From the NCBI GenBank assembly GCA_964535735.1, contig CAZHTM010000004.1, positions 27,307 through 91,306 of the forward strand: a stretch of DNA of 64,000 bases, given 5' to 3'. The DNA is from J089 sp964535735. Its GTDB lineage: Bacteria > Fidelibacterota > Marinisomatia > Marinisomatales > J089. How positions within the stretch are numbered: the stretch's first letter is position 1; every line of letters starts with the position of its first letter. Shown here piece by piece: positions 17,716 to 26,423 of this stretch. The notes below the pieces were generated by a model, which saw nothing but the letters and a program-made list of their open reading frames with translations, ran no database searches and was not told the origin of the DNA. The translations under genes were made by a program, and so were the position numbers.

Positions 17716-18537
17716 TTATTCCAGATTTAATTGTTTTAAAGATTCTTTCGCTTTTTCCACGTATTCACTGGCCGGGAAGTAATCCAGGAGACGCTGATAT
17801 TCTTCCTGCGCTTTTTCCAGGTCACCCATACTTTGATACGCCAACCCAAGTTTTAATTGAGCATCGTCATCCTTATCGGTTCCAGGAAAGGTGAATACTT
17901 TTTCAAATTCGATAACCGATCGTTTGTAATTCTTCTGTGAATAGTAACATTCGGCCAACCAGTATTGACTGTTATCCGCCAATTCATTCATAGGATCAGC
18001 CATAACCAGTTTAGCAAATCCTTTGATCGCCTGATCATAACGTCCATTTTGATAGTTGCTGAGACTCTCGATATATTGATTCTTATATTGTTGGGGCGTC
18101 AACTTGGTCGTTTGACTCATCGTTGGAGTCTCATTCTTTAAGTTGTACATCTCAGTAAAACTATTGGTCAAAGTAACCACCTTGTTTTCAATCATCACAA
18201 GTTGCGCCAGGATTTCAAAATTAGTACTGTCGGTATAGGCAGCCTTATCTTCAAGAATATGAATTTTATTTTGTAGTGTATTGATTTTGTTAATAATCGA
18301 TATATCGACGGAATCGGATTGTTTTTTTGCTTCCGTGGCAGCACGCAACGTGTTCTTCAAATCAGGCATAAGAATTCTGATTTGATTCTCCAACGTATCG
18401 ATCCGGACCTTCTCTCGGTTAATTCGTGCTTCCAACCGTTTGAACTGACGTTCAATGTCTGTCTGCTGCCCAGAAACGGTGAAGGTTAAAAGAATCAACC
18501 AAAAAGGTAATGATCTGGTAAGGATAAGCTGTCGCAT
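17716..18537 (-). CDS. YbgF/CpoB-like periplasmic protein (coiled coil plus TPR)
   Basis: About 273 aa from ATG 18537; a GTG at 18543 is also in frame, but AAGGGTG precedes the ATG. After a signal peptide, residues about 25-120 form a coiled coil rich in Leu/Ile/Lys heptads (FKRLEARINREKVRIDTLEN). The C-terminal 120 residues are TPR repeats: YQNGRYDQAIKGFAKLVMAD, YSQKNYKRSVIEFEKV and GDLEKAQEEYQRLLDYFPAS. This is the domain order of YbgF/CpoB, which links the Tol-Pal system to septal peptidoglycan synthesis. Here it lies beside the rod-shape operon and not beside tol-pal genes, so the Tol-Pal link is not proven. Confidence 0.75.
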   Translation of the reverse strand: MRQLILTRSLPFWLILLTFTVSGQQTDIERQFKRLEARINREKVRIDTLENQIRILMPDLKNTLRAATEAKKQSDSVDISIINKINTLQNKIHILEDKAAYTDSTNFEILAQLVMIENKVVTLTNSFTEMYNLKNETPTMSQTTKLTPQQYKNQYIESLSNYQNGRYDQAIKGFAKLVMADPMNELADNSQYWLAECYYSQKNYKRSVIEFEKVFTFPGTDKDDDAQLKLGLAYQSMGDLEKAQEEYQRLLDYFPASEYVEKAKESLKQLNLE

Positions 18538-18630
18538 AGGCACCCTTTAATAATTTGCCGAATCGAATGAATCAAATTTACCGACGATAAGGAGGGAACT
18601 TCAATACCTTTCCCACCCATTAACGGCTGG

Positions 18631-19860
18631 TTAATCCATTTGGTTCAACTCAGACTTTAAGATGAAACCTACCATCATGTAGGATGATAGCAAAAATGAA
18701 CCACCGTACGATATGAATGGGAAGGGCAAGCCTTTTACTGGAATCATACCAACGGTCATCGCGGCATTTACAAATACATGGGCAAGGAAAATGGTAGAAA
18801 ACCCAAATAATACCAATCCGGTAAAACGGTCTTTTGACTCATAACTTTTTCGAATGGTCCGCAAGATGAACCACGCAAAAACGATGAGAATCATAGCCAC
18901 GGTAATAAAGCCTAATTCTTCACCAATGACGGATAAAATAAAATCTGATTCCTGGACAGGAAGAAATTTCAAATGCGTTTGGGTTCCCTGCCCAAATCCT
19001 TTTCCGAATAGCCCTCCCGAACCTACGGCTGTCTGACTTTGAATTATCTGGTACGCAGCTCCCAGGGGATCTTTTTCAGGATTTAAAAACGTCAAAATAC
19101 GATTTTGTTGATACGGTTTCAACAACGACCAAATGTAAGGAGACAGCAACCCTAAAAATATATTGCTGAAATACAAAACGACTCCGGTTAAAATCGTGGG
19201 TTTGGATAAATAAATAATCACCAGCAACATGATACCCCAGATCGTAAATGAAACTGAATGGAATGCGGTTAAAATACTCACGGCGGGACCAATAAACAGG
19301 AATAAATGATAGGGCCGAGCGCCGCTCCAAAACAATAGAGGGAATAACGGTGCGAAAATAATAATCGCTGTTCCTAAATCTGGTTGTTTGGCAACAATTG
19401 CCGTGGGGAGTAACACCAGCGCCATGGCGGGAATCAGAGCCGAGATTTGCATGGAATCCGGTTTTCGATCGGACAAATATCGCGCCACGGCCACGACGGT
19501 GATTATTTTAGCAAATTCTGAAGGCTGAAATTGCATTCCTAAAAAAGAAATCCATCGATGAGTGCCCACCACTTCCGGGAGGAAAAACGGAACGAGGATT
19601 CCGAGTATGGAAAGGCCATATAGTCCATAAGCATATTTATGAATTTTGGAAAGGGGAGTAATGTAGATTAAAAATGCCAAGCTTAAAGCCAGTACTAAGA
19701 ATAATCCTTGTTTAGCATAGGAATGTTGGTACCATTCACCTGGTTGGTTGGATCCAATACTAATCAACGCCAACAGACCAACGGCTGTCAGAAATAGGAC
19801 GGCTAAAAACACATGAATTGGAAATTCAGAAAAATTATCTCTTCGGGGAAATTTACTCAT
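18631..19860 (-). CDS. rodA: Rod-shape SEDS peptidoglycan glycosyltransferase RodA
   Basis: 409 aa polytopic membrane protein of the FtsW/RodA/SpoVE family, which polymerises lipid II during lateral wall growth together with PBP2. Diagnostic blocks include GTHRWISFLGMQFQPSEFAK, KQPDLGTAIIIFAPLFPLLF, GSGGLFGKGFGQGTQTHLKF and the C-terminal PFPFISYGGSFLLSSYMMVG. Its start overlaps the stop of the PBP2 gene by 8 bp. It is the last gene of the mreBCD-mrdA-rodA operon, transcribed from about 23.9 kb leftward. Confidence 0.96.
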   Translation of the reverse strand: MSKFPRRDNFSEFPIHVFLAVLFLTAVGLLALISIGSNQPGEWYQHSYAKQGLFLVLALSLAFLIYITPLSKIHKYAYGLYGLSILGILVPFFLPEVVGTHRWISFLGMQFQPSEFAKIITVVAVARYLSDRKPDSMQISALIPAMALVLLPTAIVAKQPDLGTAIIIFAPLFPLLFWSGARPYHLFLFIGPAVSILTAFHSVSFTIWGIMLLVIIYLSKPTILTGVVLYFSNIFLGLLSPYIWSLLKPYQQNRILTFLNPEKDPLGAAYQIIQSQTAVGSGGLFGKGFGQGTQTHLKFLPVQESDFILSVIGEELGFITVAMILIVFAWFILRTIRKSYESKDRFTGLVLFGFSTIFLAHVFVNAAMTVGMIPVKGLPFPFISYGGSFLLSSYMMVGFILKSELNQMD

Positions 19861-21625
19861 GTGACTTCCGATTCACTGGTATGGATTGGAATGCCTGTGC
19901 AAACATTTTTCGGGCGATCGGTGCCGCCACATCGCCCCCATGACCGCCATTTTCCAACAGCACAACGACGGTCCGGACCTTATCATTCATCCGGGCAATA
20001 CCCACAAACCAGGCATGGGGCTCACCGTGGGGATTTTCTGCTGTTCCTGTTTTGCCACTAACCTGTAAACTGTCCAGTTGGGGATCTGCCAGATGTCCGG
20101 TTCCTCCTTTCGCATGCACGACCTGAAACAAATACCGATCCATAGCGGACCAAATCTCTTCGGGAAGTTCAGGTCCTTGTATTTCTTCAGGCTTTAGATC
20201 ACGGTTGAAATGCAATTGTTTGGTTTGCCCATGGGTAGCGACCAGATTTATAAATTGCGTCATTTGCATGGGTGTAACTAGTAATTCGCCCTGGCCAATC
20301 GCCATATTAAGCAGCGCTCCCTTGGACCAACCCCGTCGACCAAATTTGGCCGTCATATAATCTTCGGTAGGAATCACACCAGCAGATTCAAAGGGTAGAT
20401 CTACTCCTGTTACTTGGCCGAAACCAAATTTCCGGGCCATTTCAGCAAGATCATTCATGCGAATTCGCTGTACCGCGTTAAAAAAATAGATGTTGCATGA
20501 ATGAATGACCGCTTCCCTTAAATTTACCTGCCCGTGACCATATTCATTCCAACAATGGAAAACACGATCGCCAAAATGATAATTTCCAACACAAGTGAAA
20601 GCCTTGGATGTATCCAGGGCTCCTGAGTTTAACAATTGCAAAGTGGTGACGATCTTAAAGGTAGAACCAGGCGGATACTGTCCGTTAATTAATCGATTTA
20701 ATAAAGGTTTGAGGGTATCATTTATTACTGATGTCCATTCCTGTTCCCGAATCGCACCCGTAAATAAATCAGGTGGATAGTCGGGGGCGCTTACGGCGCT
20801 TAGTATCTCACCAGTCACGGGGTCTGAAAGGATAAGCGCACCAGCCTTACCTTTCATGAGATCTTCGGCCAATTCTTGAAGCTTTAAGTCGATGGTTAGG
20901 GTAAGATTCCTCCCAGGAACCGGATCGATTCCGGGACGTCCCTGGAACTGGCCCTCTTCCCTACCATAAGCATCCACCACATAATATTGCACACCATCTT
21001 CACCGCGTAATAGGGTTTCATACGATTTTTCCAATCCTTGCCAACCGATCATATCTCCAGGATGGTACCGACTCCCTTCCAGCTGGTGATCGAGAATTGT
21101 TTGGTTCACTTCCTTGATATAACCTAAAACGTGTGCCAGACGAACCGACGAGGGGTAAAACCGATTTGGAATTTTTTGGTAATGAATTTGGGGTAAATCG
21201 TAACGGTTTTCCTCCAAAGCGCTAATCTGGGAGAATGTCAGATCTTTGGCTAATCGTACTGGGGAATATTTACTTCGAAAATATTTGTGGTAATTTTGGC
21301 TAAGATTTGAAGAATCCAGTCCCGTATACATTTCTATCGTATGAAACATGGATTCCACATCCTTCAATTCTTCCGGAGTCACAGTTAAGACATACATGGG
21401 AAAATTATCTGTGATTATAGACCCGTTTCGGTCCAAAACCAACCCCCGGGGTGCATTCAATGGTACAGCTCTGATTCGGTTAACGTCGGCTTGTGCTTTA
21501 TATTTTTCGTGGTTATAAATCTGTAAGATAAAATAGCGTAAAAGTAGACTACCAATGGTTAAGGCGACGACCAAATACGCCACCCACAGCCGTCCTTCTC
21601 CGATTCGGTTTTCCGCTTTGAGCAT
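19853..21625 (-). CDS. mrdA: Penicillin-binding protein 2, elongasome transpeptidase
   Basis: 590 aa class B PBP with one N-terminal membrane anchor (about residues 15-33), a PBP dimerisation region starting NAPRGLVLDRNGSIITDN, and a C-terminal transpeptidase domain. The catalytic motifs are complete: S321-T-F-K (PPGSTFKIV), SCN (VIHSCNIYFF) and KTG (VSGKTGTAENP). It crosslinks peptidoglycan in the periplasm as the partner of RodA, encoded immediately downstream. The gene starts directly at the mreD stop with no spacer. Confidence 0.96.
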   Translation of the reverse strand: MLKAENRIGEGRLWVAYLVVALTIGSLLLRYFILQIYNHEKYKAQADVNRIRAVPLNAPRGLVLDRNGSIITDNFPMYVLTVTPEELKDVESMFHTIEMYTGLDSSNLSQNYHKYFRSKYSPVRLAKDLTFSQISALEENRYDLPQIHYQKIPNRFYPSSVRLAHVLGYIKEVNQTILDHQLEGSRYHPGDMIGWQGLEKSYETLLRGEDGVQYYVVDAYGREEGQFQGRPGIDPVPGRNLTLTIDLKLQELAEDLMKGKAGALILSDPVTGEILSAVSAPDYPPDLFTGAIREQEWTSVINDTLKPLLNRLINGQYPPGSTFKIVTTLQLLNSGALDTSKAFTCVGNYHFGDRVFHCWNEYGHGQVNLREAVIHSCNIYFFNAVQRIRMNDLAEMARKFGFGQVTGVDLPFESAGVIPTEDYMTAKFGRRGWSKGALLNMAIGQGELLVTPMQMTQFINLVATHGQTKQLHFNRDLKPEEIQGPELPEEIWSAMDRYLFQVVHAKGGTGHLADPQLDSLQVSGKTGTAENPHGEPHAWFVGIARMNDKVRTVVVLLENGGHGGDVAAPIARKMFAQAFQSIPVNRKSHE

Positions 21626-22093
21626 TTATCGTAACGGACGAATGACTTGAAGAATGAGCATAAAACTCAATGTGTACAGGGAGGCCAATATCCAGGTATT
21701 GAAAAATTGGATCATATTCTCATCCCAAAGATATTGAAACCGAAAAAAGGAATAGATGAAAAACACAAAAAGGATAATGCCGATCCATAATGATGTGAAT
21801 ATGGCGGGTGCCAATCGCTGGAACTTTCCTTGTAAAAACCCGGACAGGTATCCGGCTAAAACATAAATTAATGACGACAAACCAAAATAACTTCCTACTC
21901 CAAAACTATCCAGAATCAAACCACAGAAGAATCCCAGTATCGTGGCGGTAAAACTCCCCGTCATAACACCAATGTAAACGATTAGAATCAGAAAAAAATC
22001 GGGTCGAATTCCCCGAATAGCCAACCGTGGTCCCAGAAGAAGTTGGAATGCCAATACGCCCAGAACCACAATTATTAGCCGTTTAGAATTCAT
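21626..22093 (-). CDS. mreD: Rod-shape-determining protein MreD
   Basis: 155 aa with about five hydrophobic helices, the usual size and layout of MreD, an integral membrane protein of the elongasome. The block LGPRLAIRGIRPDFFLILIV followed by GFFCGLILDSF is typical of the family. Assignment rests on the membrane topology and on the position between mreC and mrdA. It overlaps mreC by 11 bp and abuts the PBP2 gene. Confidence 0.92.
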   Translation of the reverse strand: MNSKRLIIVVLGVLAFQLLLGPRLAIRGIRPDFFLILIVYIGVMTGSFTATILGFFCGLILDSFGVGSYFGLSSLIYVLAGYLSGFLQGKFQRLAPAIFTSLWIGIILFVFFIYSFFRFQYLWDENMIQFFNTWILASLYTLSFMLILQVIRPLR

Positions 22094-22880
22094 TGGATTC
22101 CCTTCGGATTACAAAGACATCCGTAATTCGGCTCAAATCACTGGCCAATTGAACCCGTATGGTTTTTTCATAACGCCCACGAATATTTTCAACACCGATC
22201 ACTTTCCCTACCGGTAGATTTGCGGGAAATATGTTGCTATACCCACTGGTCACAACTCGATCACCGATAGAGATGTTCGCATTTTTTCGTACTTCCAGAA
22301 TCTCGGCCTTATCCGTTCCTACCCACCGTAGAATTCCGGTTGTTCCACTGGGTAAGATCCGGACACTGATGCGAAAGTTCATATCGCTATAAATTTGGAC
22401 GACAGAACTGTTTTCTCCGCATAGAATTGTTTTTCCAACCACACCATCGAAGGCGATTACAGGAAGGTTTTTATCCACACCATCAGCCGTACCCACATCA
22501 ATAATCATGGAGGTGGTATGGGGCGTCAACCCCATTATAAGAACATTTGCAGGAATAAGTGAAAGTTGACTTTGGTTACGAAACTCCAACAGTTCCCGCA
22601 AATGATCATATTCCTTTTTCAGATTAAGGAATTCTTCTAACTCCAATTTTAACTGGATATTTTGTTCCCGGAGGTAATCATTCTCAGTATGCAGATTTAC
22701 CAGGGAATGATAATATTCTATAGGCGCTAATACAAAAGAAAAGGCATCGATGAATTTGGATCGAATGAGTTGAACATTGGGTGATTCATTGATAAACAGC
22801 AGACGGATAGAGAGAAGAAATAGAACGAAAAAAGTTACGTGATGCCGGTTGGAGACGAGTGCGAGGTAAATCTTTCTCAT
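22083..22880 (-). CDS. mreC: Rod-shape-determining protein MreC
   Basis: 265 aa. One membrane anchor (about residues 12-28) is followed by a coiled coil (residues about 65-100, ENDYLREQNIQLKLELEEFL) and a C-terminal beta domain with MreC blocks such as TSMIIDVGTADGVDKNLPVI and GDRVVTSGYSNIFPANLPVG. MreC is the periplasmic activator of PBP2-RodA. It lies 6 bp downstream of mreB. Confidence 0.95.
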   Translation of the reverse strand: MRKIYLALVSNRHHVTFFVLFLLSIRLLFINESPNVQLIRSKFIDAFSFVLAPIEYYHSLVNLHTENDYLREQNIQLKLELEEFLNLKKEYDHLRELLEFRNQSQLSLIPANVLIMGLTPHTTSMIIDVGTADGVDKNLPVIAFDGVVGKTILCGENSSVVQIYSDMNFRISVRILPSGTTGILRWVGTDKAEILEVRKNANISIGDRVVTSGYSNIFPANLPVGKVIGVENIRGRYEKTIRVQLASDLSRITDVFVIRRESNEF

Positions 22881-22886
22881 TGCGAT

Positions 22887-23915
22887 TTACATCAACACCG
22901 CCTCGTATTTCGCAATGTTTTCCAGCACCAATCCAGTGCCCTTTACCACCGATAATAACGGATCTTCAGCAATATTAACCGGAACATTGGTCCGTTCCCG
23001 AATGATTTGATCAATGCCCTTCAACAGACTTCCCCCTCCGGTCATAATAATTCCACGATCTAGAATATCCGCCGCCAGTTCTGGGGGTGTTTGCTCCAAG
23101 GCGCGTTTCACGGCTTCCACAATATTGGCAATAGGATCTTTAAGGGACTGTCGGATTTCATCGGATGAGACTTCAATTGTTTTCGGGATGCCGGAGACCA
23201 AATCACGTCCTTTAACGGAAATGGAGTCCATTTTCATCCGCATGGCTGAACCTACCGCTTTTTTTATATTTTCTCCAGTAGGTATACCGATTTCCAGTTT
23301 GTGTTCGTTCCGGAACCATTTTACGATCGACTCGTCCATTTCGTCACCGGCAATACGAATCGCTTCTTTTGTTACCACTCCATTTAAAGCGATCACAGCG
23401 ATTTCCGTGGTTCCGCCCCCAATATCCACAATAATATTTCCCACCGGCTTATCGATTTCCAATCCAATTCCAATCGCGGCCGCGACGGGTTCTTCAATGA
23501 GATAAACTTCCCGCGCATTGGCGCGTTCTCCCGAATCTTTCACCGCCCTCCGTTCCACTTCAGTAACACCAGAGGGAACGCAAATGACCATTTTAGGCCG
23601 CGCCAGACGATTCAGGTTAATTTTCCGAATGAATCCCTGTAGCATTCCGTCGGTCATATTAAAATCGGCAATCACGCCATCTTGTAGAGGACGAATGACT
23701 TCCAATTCGCGGTGGGTTTTCCCCATCATGGCTTTGGCATCATTTCCAACCGCCAGAATTTTTCCATCATGAACCGAACGTGCCACGATGGAAGGTTCGT
23801 TAATAATGATGCCTTTTCCTTTTAGCCAAATGAGAGTATTGGCCGTACCCAGATCAATGGCGATGTCCCCAGAAATCCAATTTAATGTGTCTTTTAGTGA
23901 TGCGATGAAGCCCAT
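22887..23915 (-). CDS. mreB: Rod-shape actin homologue MreB
   Basis: 342 aa, full length. The actin-type phosphate 1 loop (DLGTANTLIWLKGKGI), phosphate 2 (IVDIGGGTTEIAVIALNGVV) and adenosine motif (GIIMTGGGSLLKGID) are all present. MreB filaments organise lateral wall synthesis at the inner membrane. It is the first gene of the rod-shape operon; the 110 bp upstream is AT-rich and probably holds the promoter, although no convincing -35/-10 pair was found and the ribosome site is weak. Confidence 0.97.
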   Translation of the reverse strand: MGFIASLKDTLNWISGDIAIDLGTANTLIWLKGKGIIINEPSIVARSVHDGKILAVGNDAKAMMGKTHRELEVIRPLQDGVIADFNMTDGMLQGFIRKINLNRLARPKMVICVPSGVTEVERRAVKDSGERANAREVYLIEEPVAAAIGIGLEIDKPVGNIIVDIGGGTTEIAVIALNGVVTKEAIRIAGDEMDESIVKWFRNEHKLEIGIPTGENIKKAVGSAMRMKMDSISVKGRDLVSGIPKTIEVSSDEIRQSLKDPIANIVEAVKRALEQTPPELAADILDRGIIMTGGGSLLKGIDQIIRERTNVPVNIAEDPLLSVVKGTGLVLENIAKYEAVLM

Positions 23916-24025
23916 GATGATTTCAAATATTTTGTTTTTTATGTTTAAATCATCAGTAAATCTACTTCAGTCGTTGCTCATTTCATCTGAATTTATCGCC
24001 ATGGAATAAAAATGCTGGCCTGAAG

Positions 24026-25090
24026 TCAAAGCAATTCTACATGACTCTGATCGCCCAACATGAAACGGAGATTATTGGGTTTCTGCTGGCGCCGTTTTAC
24101 CAGAACATTCTGCCCAAATAATGATCCACTGACTCGCTGATTTAATCTCGACAACGTCCCCCCTTCCATGATCACCGAATATTCAATTTCGCTGTCTTCA
24201 ATGGTACAGTTATGACCTATAGATGTGTAAGGTCCGATATATGCATTTCGTAACGTGACAGAATTGCCGATAATTGCCGGTCCGCGGATGATCGAATTTT
24301 CGATGCGGCATCCATCGCCGATATCCACGCGACCGGTGATGGTACTGGATGGAAAATCTACCGGGTTCACCGTATTGATAAGGCTGTCCAACACCAGTCG
24401 GTTGGCTTCCAACAAATCTTCGGGTTTCCCTGTATCTTTCCACCAGCCAGTGATTTCCGAATAGGACACGGCATATCCCTTTTCAAGTAAATATTGGTGC
24501 GCATCTGAAATTTCCAATTCTCCCCGAGAGGAAGGTTTGATGGAATTGACCGCTTCAAAGATGTGTGAGTTGTATAGATAAATCCCCGTGACTGCAAAAT
24601 CACTCTTGGGTGTTTCAGGTTTTTCTTCGATAGAAACAATACGATTGCCCTTTAATTCCGCAACACCAAAACGATTAGGATCCGGCACTTTGCTTAACAC
24701 CAAATGACAGTCTGATTTTTGGTTCCGAAATTCATCGATAAACCGGTGTATACCTCCTACCAGGATATTATCGCCGAGATAAAAAATAAAGGGATCGGAA
24801 CCAATGAACGGTTCGGCTATTTTCACAACGTGAGCCAGGCCCTTCGGCGCTGACTGCGGTATATAGGTTATATTCAAACCCAACTGTTCACCGTTCCCAA
24901 AGGCCTTTTCGATGGAGGTATCACCTGTATTGATAATGATGCCCACATCTACAATCCCGGCTTCCGCCGCATACTCCAGAGCATATTGAAGCATGAGCTT
25001 ATTTGCAATGGGAATCAGGTGTTTGTTCTGGGTATGAGTAATGGGTCTTAGCCGAGTTCCATGCCCTCCGGCGGTAATCAAAGCTTTCAT
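24026..25090 (-). CDS. Glucose-1-phosphate thymidylyltransferase, long form (NDP-sugar pyrophosphorylase)
   Basis: 354 aa. The nucleotidyltransferase signature GGHGTRLRPIT is at residues 8-18, followed by KHLIPIANKLMLQYALEYA, and FYLGDNILVGGI is the metal/product loop. The C-terminal 110 residues (from about SSTITGRVDIGDGCRIENS) form left-handed beta-helix hexapeptide repeats. This is the long StrD/RmlA-like form seen in NDP-sugar biosynthesis clusters; it makes dTDP-glucose from glucose-1-phosphate and dTTP. No rmlB-D genes are nearby, so the sugar product is open. Its start ATGA overlaps the RNase H-like stop. Confidence 0.85.
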   Translation of the reverse strand: MKALITAGGHGTRLRPITHTQNKHLIPIANKLMLQYALEYAAEAGIVDVGIIINTGDTSIEKAFGNGEQLGLNITYIPQSAPKGLAHVVKIAEPFIGSDPFIFYLGDNILVGGIHRFIDEFRNQKSDCHLVLSKVPDPNRFGVAELKGNRIVSIEEKPETPKSDFAVTGIYLYNSHIFEAVNSIKPSSRGELEISDAHQYLLEKGYAVSYSEITGWWKDTGKPEDLLEANRLVLDSLINTVNPVDFPSSTITGRVDIGDGCRIENSIIRGPAIIGNSVTLRNAYIGPYTSIGHNCTIEDSEIEYSVIMEGGTLSRLNQRVSGSLFGQNVLVKRRQQKPNNLRFMLGDQSHVELL

Positions 25091-25626
25091 TTCGACGGTC
25101 CTTGCTTAAGTCCTTGTTTACTGAGCTGATCGGCTCGTTGATTTTGTTCACGGGGAACATGCGCCACACGCCAGGATTCCAGCTTTTGCAACAATGCGTT
25201 GACCCGCTTGTGCAGCGGAATCATATTGGGATGTTTAACTTTGTATTCACCATTGATCTGGCGAACGACCAATTCACTATCCGCATAAATTTGCAGACGG
25301 GAAAGATTGAGTTCCAAGGCCAGTTCAATTCCGCGGATAAGTGCTAAATATTCCGCTTCATTGTTAGTGGCATTTTCCACATAGTCTGAAAAATGATAAA
25401 GTTCCTGTCCATTCTTTTGAATATGGCCCCCGATTCCGGCAGCTTTTTTAGCTAAATTAGCCGCGCCGTCAACATACAACTGATACACATAATCGTCATG
25501 ATCGTCATGGTTATCATTCAACAGCGATTGAAGGGCTTGACGCTCTCGGCTAGAAAGGGTTGAAAGAGCCTCAGGGGTGAGAAGTTTCCGAAGGATGGAA
25601 AGCTGTTTTTCGGTAATCTGAATCAT
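25087..25626 (-). CDS. RNase HI-like protein (reverse-transcriptase-like domain)
   Basis: 179 aa. After a 45-residue N-terminal extension it has an RNase H fold with the acidic catalytic residues in YQLYVDGAAN (Asp), NNEAEYLALIRGIELAL (Glu), IYADSELVVRQING (Asp) and the late Asp in NQRADQLSKQ. This is the RnhA-like subfamily common in bacteria, which cleaves RNA in RNA-DNA hybrids or acts in RNA processing. It is overlapped by ATGA junctions on both sides, between the nuclease and the thymidylyltransferase. Confidence 0.88.
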   Translation of the reverse strand: MIQITEKQLSILRKLLTPEALSTLSSRERQALQSLLNDNHDDHDDYVYQLYVDGAANLAKKAAGIGGHIQKNGQELYHFSDYVENATNNEAEYLALIRGIELALELNLSRLQIYADSELVVRQINGEYKVKHPNMIPLHKRVNALLQKLESWRVAHVPREQNQRADQLSKQGLKQGPSK

Positions 25627-26423
25627 GGATTCAATATAGGGTTTGGTTGATGTTTAGCGGGACATTCTTCCCAATAATAGCACCAGTAGCATAAACGGGA
25701 TTCCCACGGTATAAAGGGCTCCTCATCTTGAATCTTAGCTCTTATATGATCAATTGTGGATCGTAATCGATCCCTAAGCGCCAATATATCGTCAGAGGTG
25801 CGCTGAGAATGTACCTCGGTTCCCGTTCGTAAAAAATGCCAAACCAGGTGTATGGACTTGGAATTTGGCTGATGTTGTTCCCAGGCCAACTGGTACAACG
25901 CCAATTGTTCATCTTTATCCGCAGCTTTCTGTGATAAGGTTCGTTTCCCGGTTTTATAGTCATGGATCTCCACAACATTATCGTCAACAACATCCACCCT
26001 GTCCAGGATTCCAACCATGGGATAATCCCTGGTGTCGTCCAAATAAAAATCGATCCGGAGCTCGGTGGCCAACACAGACTGATCAAAAGGAAAATACGTT
26101 CGATAATAACGGGCTAACATGGATTCACCCAGACGAAAATAATCCATGGGATGTGACGCATAGTTCACAATTCCAATTCGTTCATGCCAATGTGCGTTCC
26201 AACCATCGTGAAATTCATTCAATAATGCATCCAGAGATGGTGGATGGGGATCATCTTTGTGGTGATTAGAGTATAAGCTTTCCAGAACTTCATGGACTCT
26301 TTTCCCAAGATAGGCTTCTATACTTTCATCGGTTTTTTCAACGCCGTCAATGTATCGTATTGAAAACTGCGCAGGGCATTTTTCAAAGGTTTGGAGACTA
26401 CTATAAGAAAAATAGTCCCGCAT
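25623..26423 (-). CDS. PD-(D/E)XK nuclease with predicted [4Fe-4S] cluster (RecB/Cas4/AddB-like)
   Basis: 266 aa. The nuclease core has GILDRVDVVDDN (Asp) and VEIHDYKTGKRTL (D-x-K), as in RecB-family exonucleases. Four cysteines, C16 in FEKCPAQF and C245, C248 and C254 in CYWCYYWEECPAK, have the C-x2-C-x5-C spacing of the Cas4/AddB iron-sulfur staple. No helicase or CRISPR genes are adjacent, so it is a stand-alone PF12705-type nuclease, probably in DNA repair. Its start overlaps the stop of the GWxTD gene in TAATG. Confidence 0.85.
   Translation of the reverse strand: MRDYFSYSSLQTFEKCPAQFSIRYIDGVEKTDESIEAYLGKRVHEVLESLYSNHHKDDPHPPSLDALLNEFHDGWNAHWHERIGIVNYASHPMDYFRLGESMLARYYRTYFPFDQSVLATELRIDFYLDDTRDYPMVGILDRVDVVDDNVVEIHDYKTGKRTLSQKAADKDEQLALYQLAWEQHQPNSKSIHLVWHFLRTGTEVHSQRTSDDILALRDRLRSTIDHIRAKIQDEEPFIPWESRLCYWCYYWEECPAKHQPNPILNP

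Noticed and set aside
23014..23505. 163-codon open frame on the plus strand opposite mreB
   Set aside because: It is a shadow of mreB: no ribosome site, biased Pro/Ser/Ile composition from the antisense codons, and the minus-strand gene is unmistakable.
25623..26423. Cas4 of a CRISPR system
   Set aside because: The nuclease has the Cas4-like cysteine pattern, but no repeats or cas genes occur anywhere in the window.
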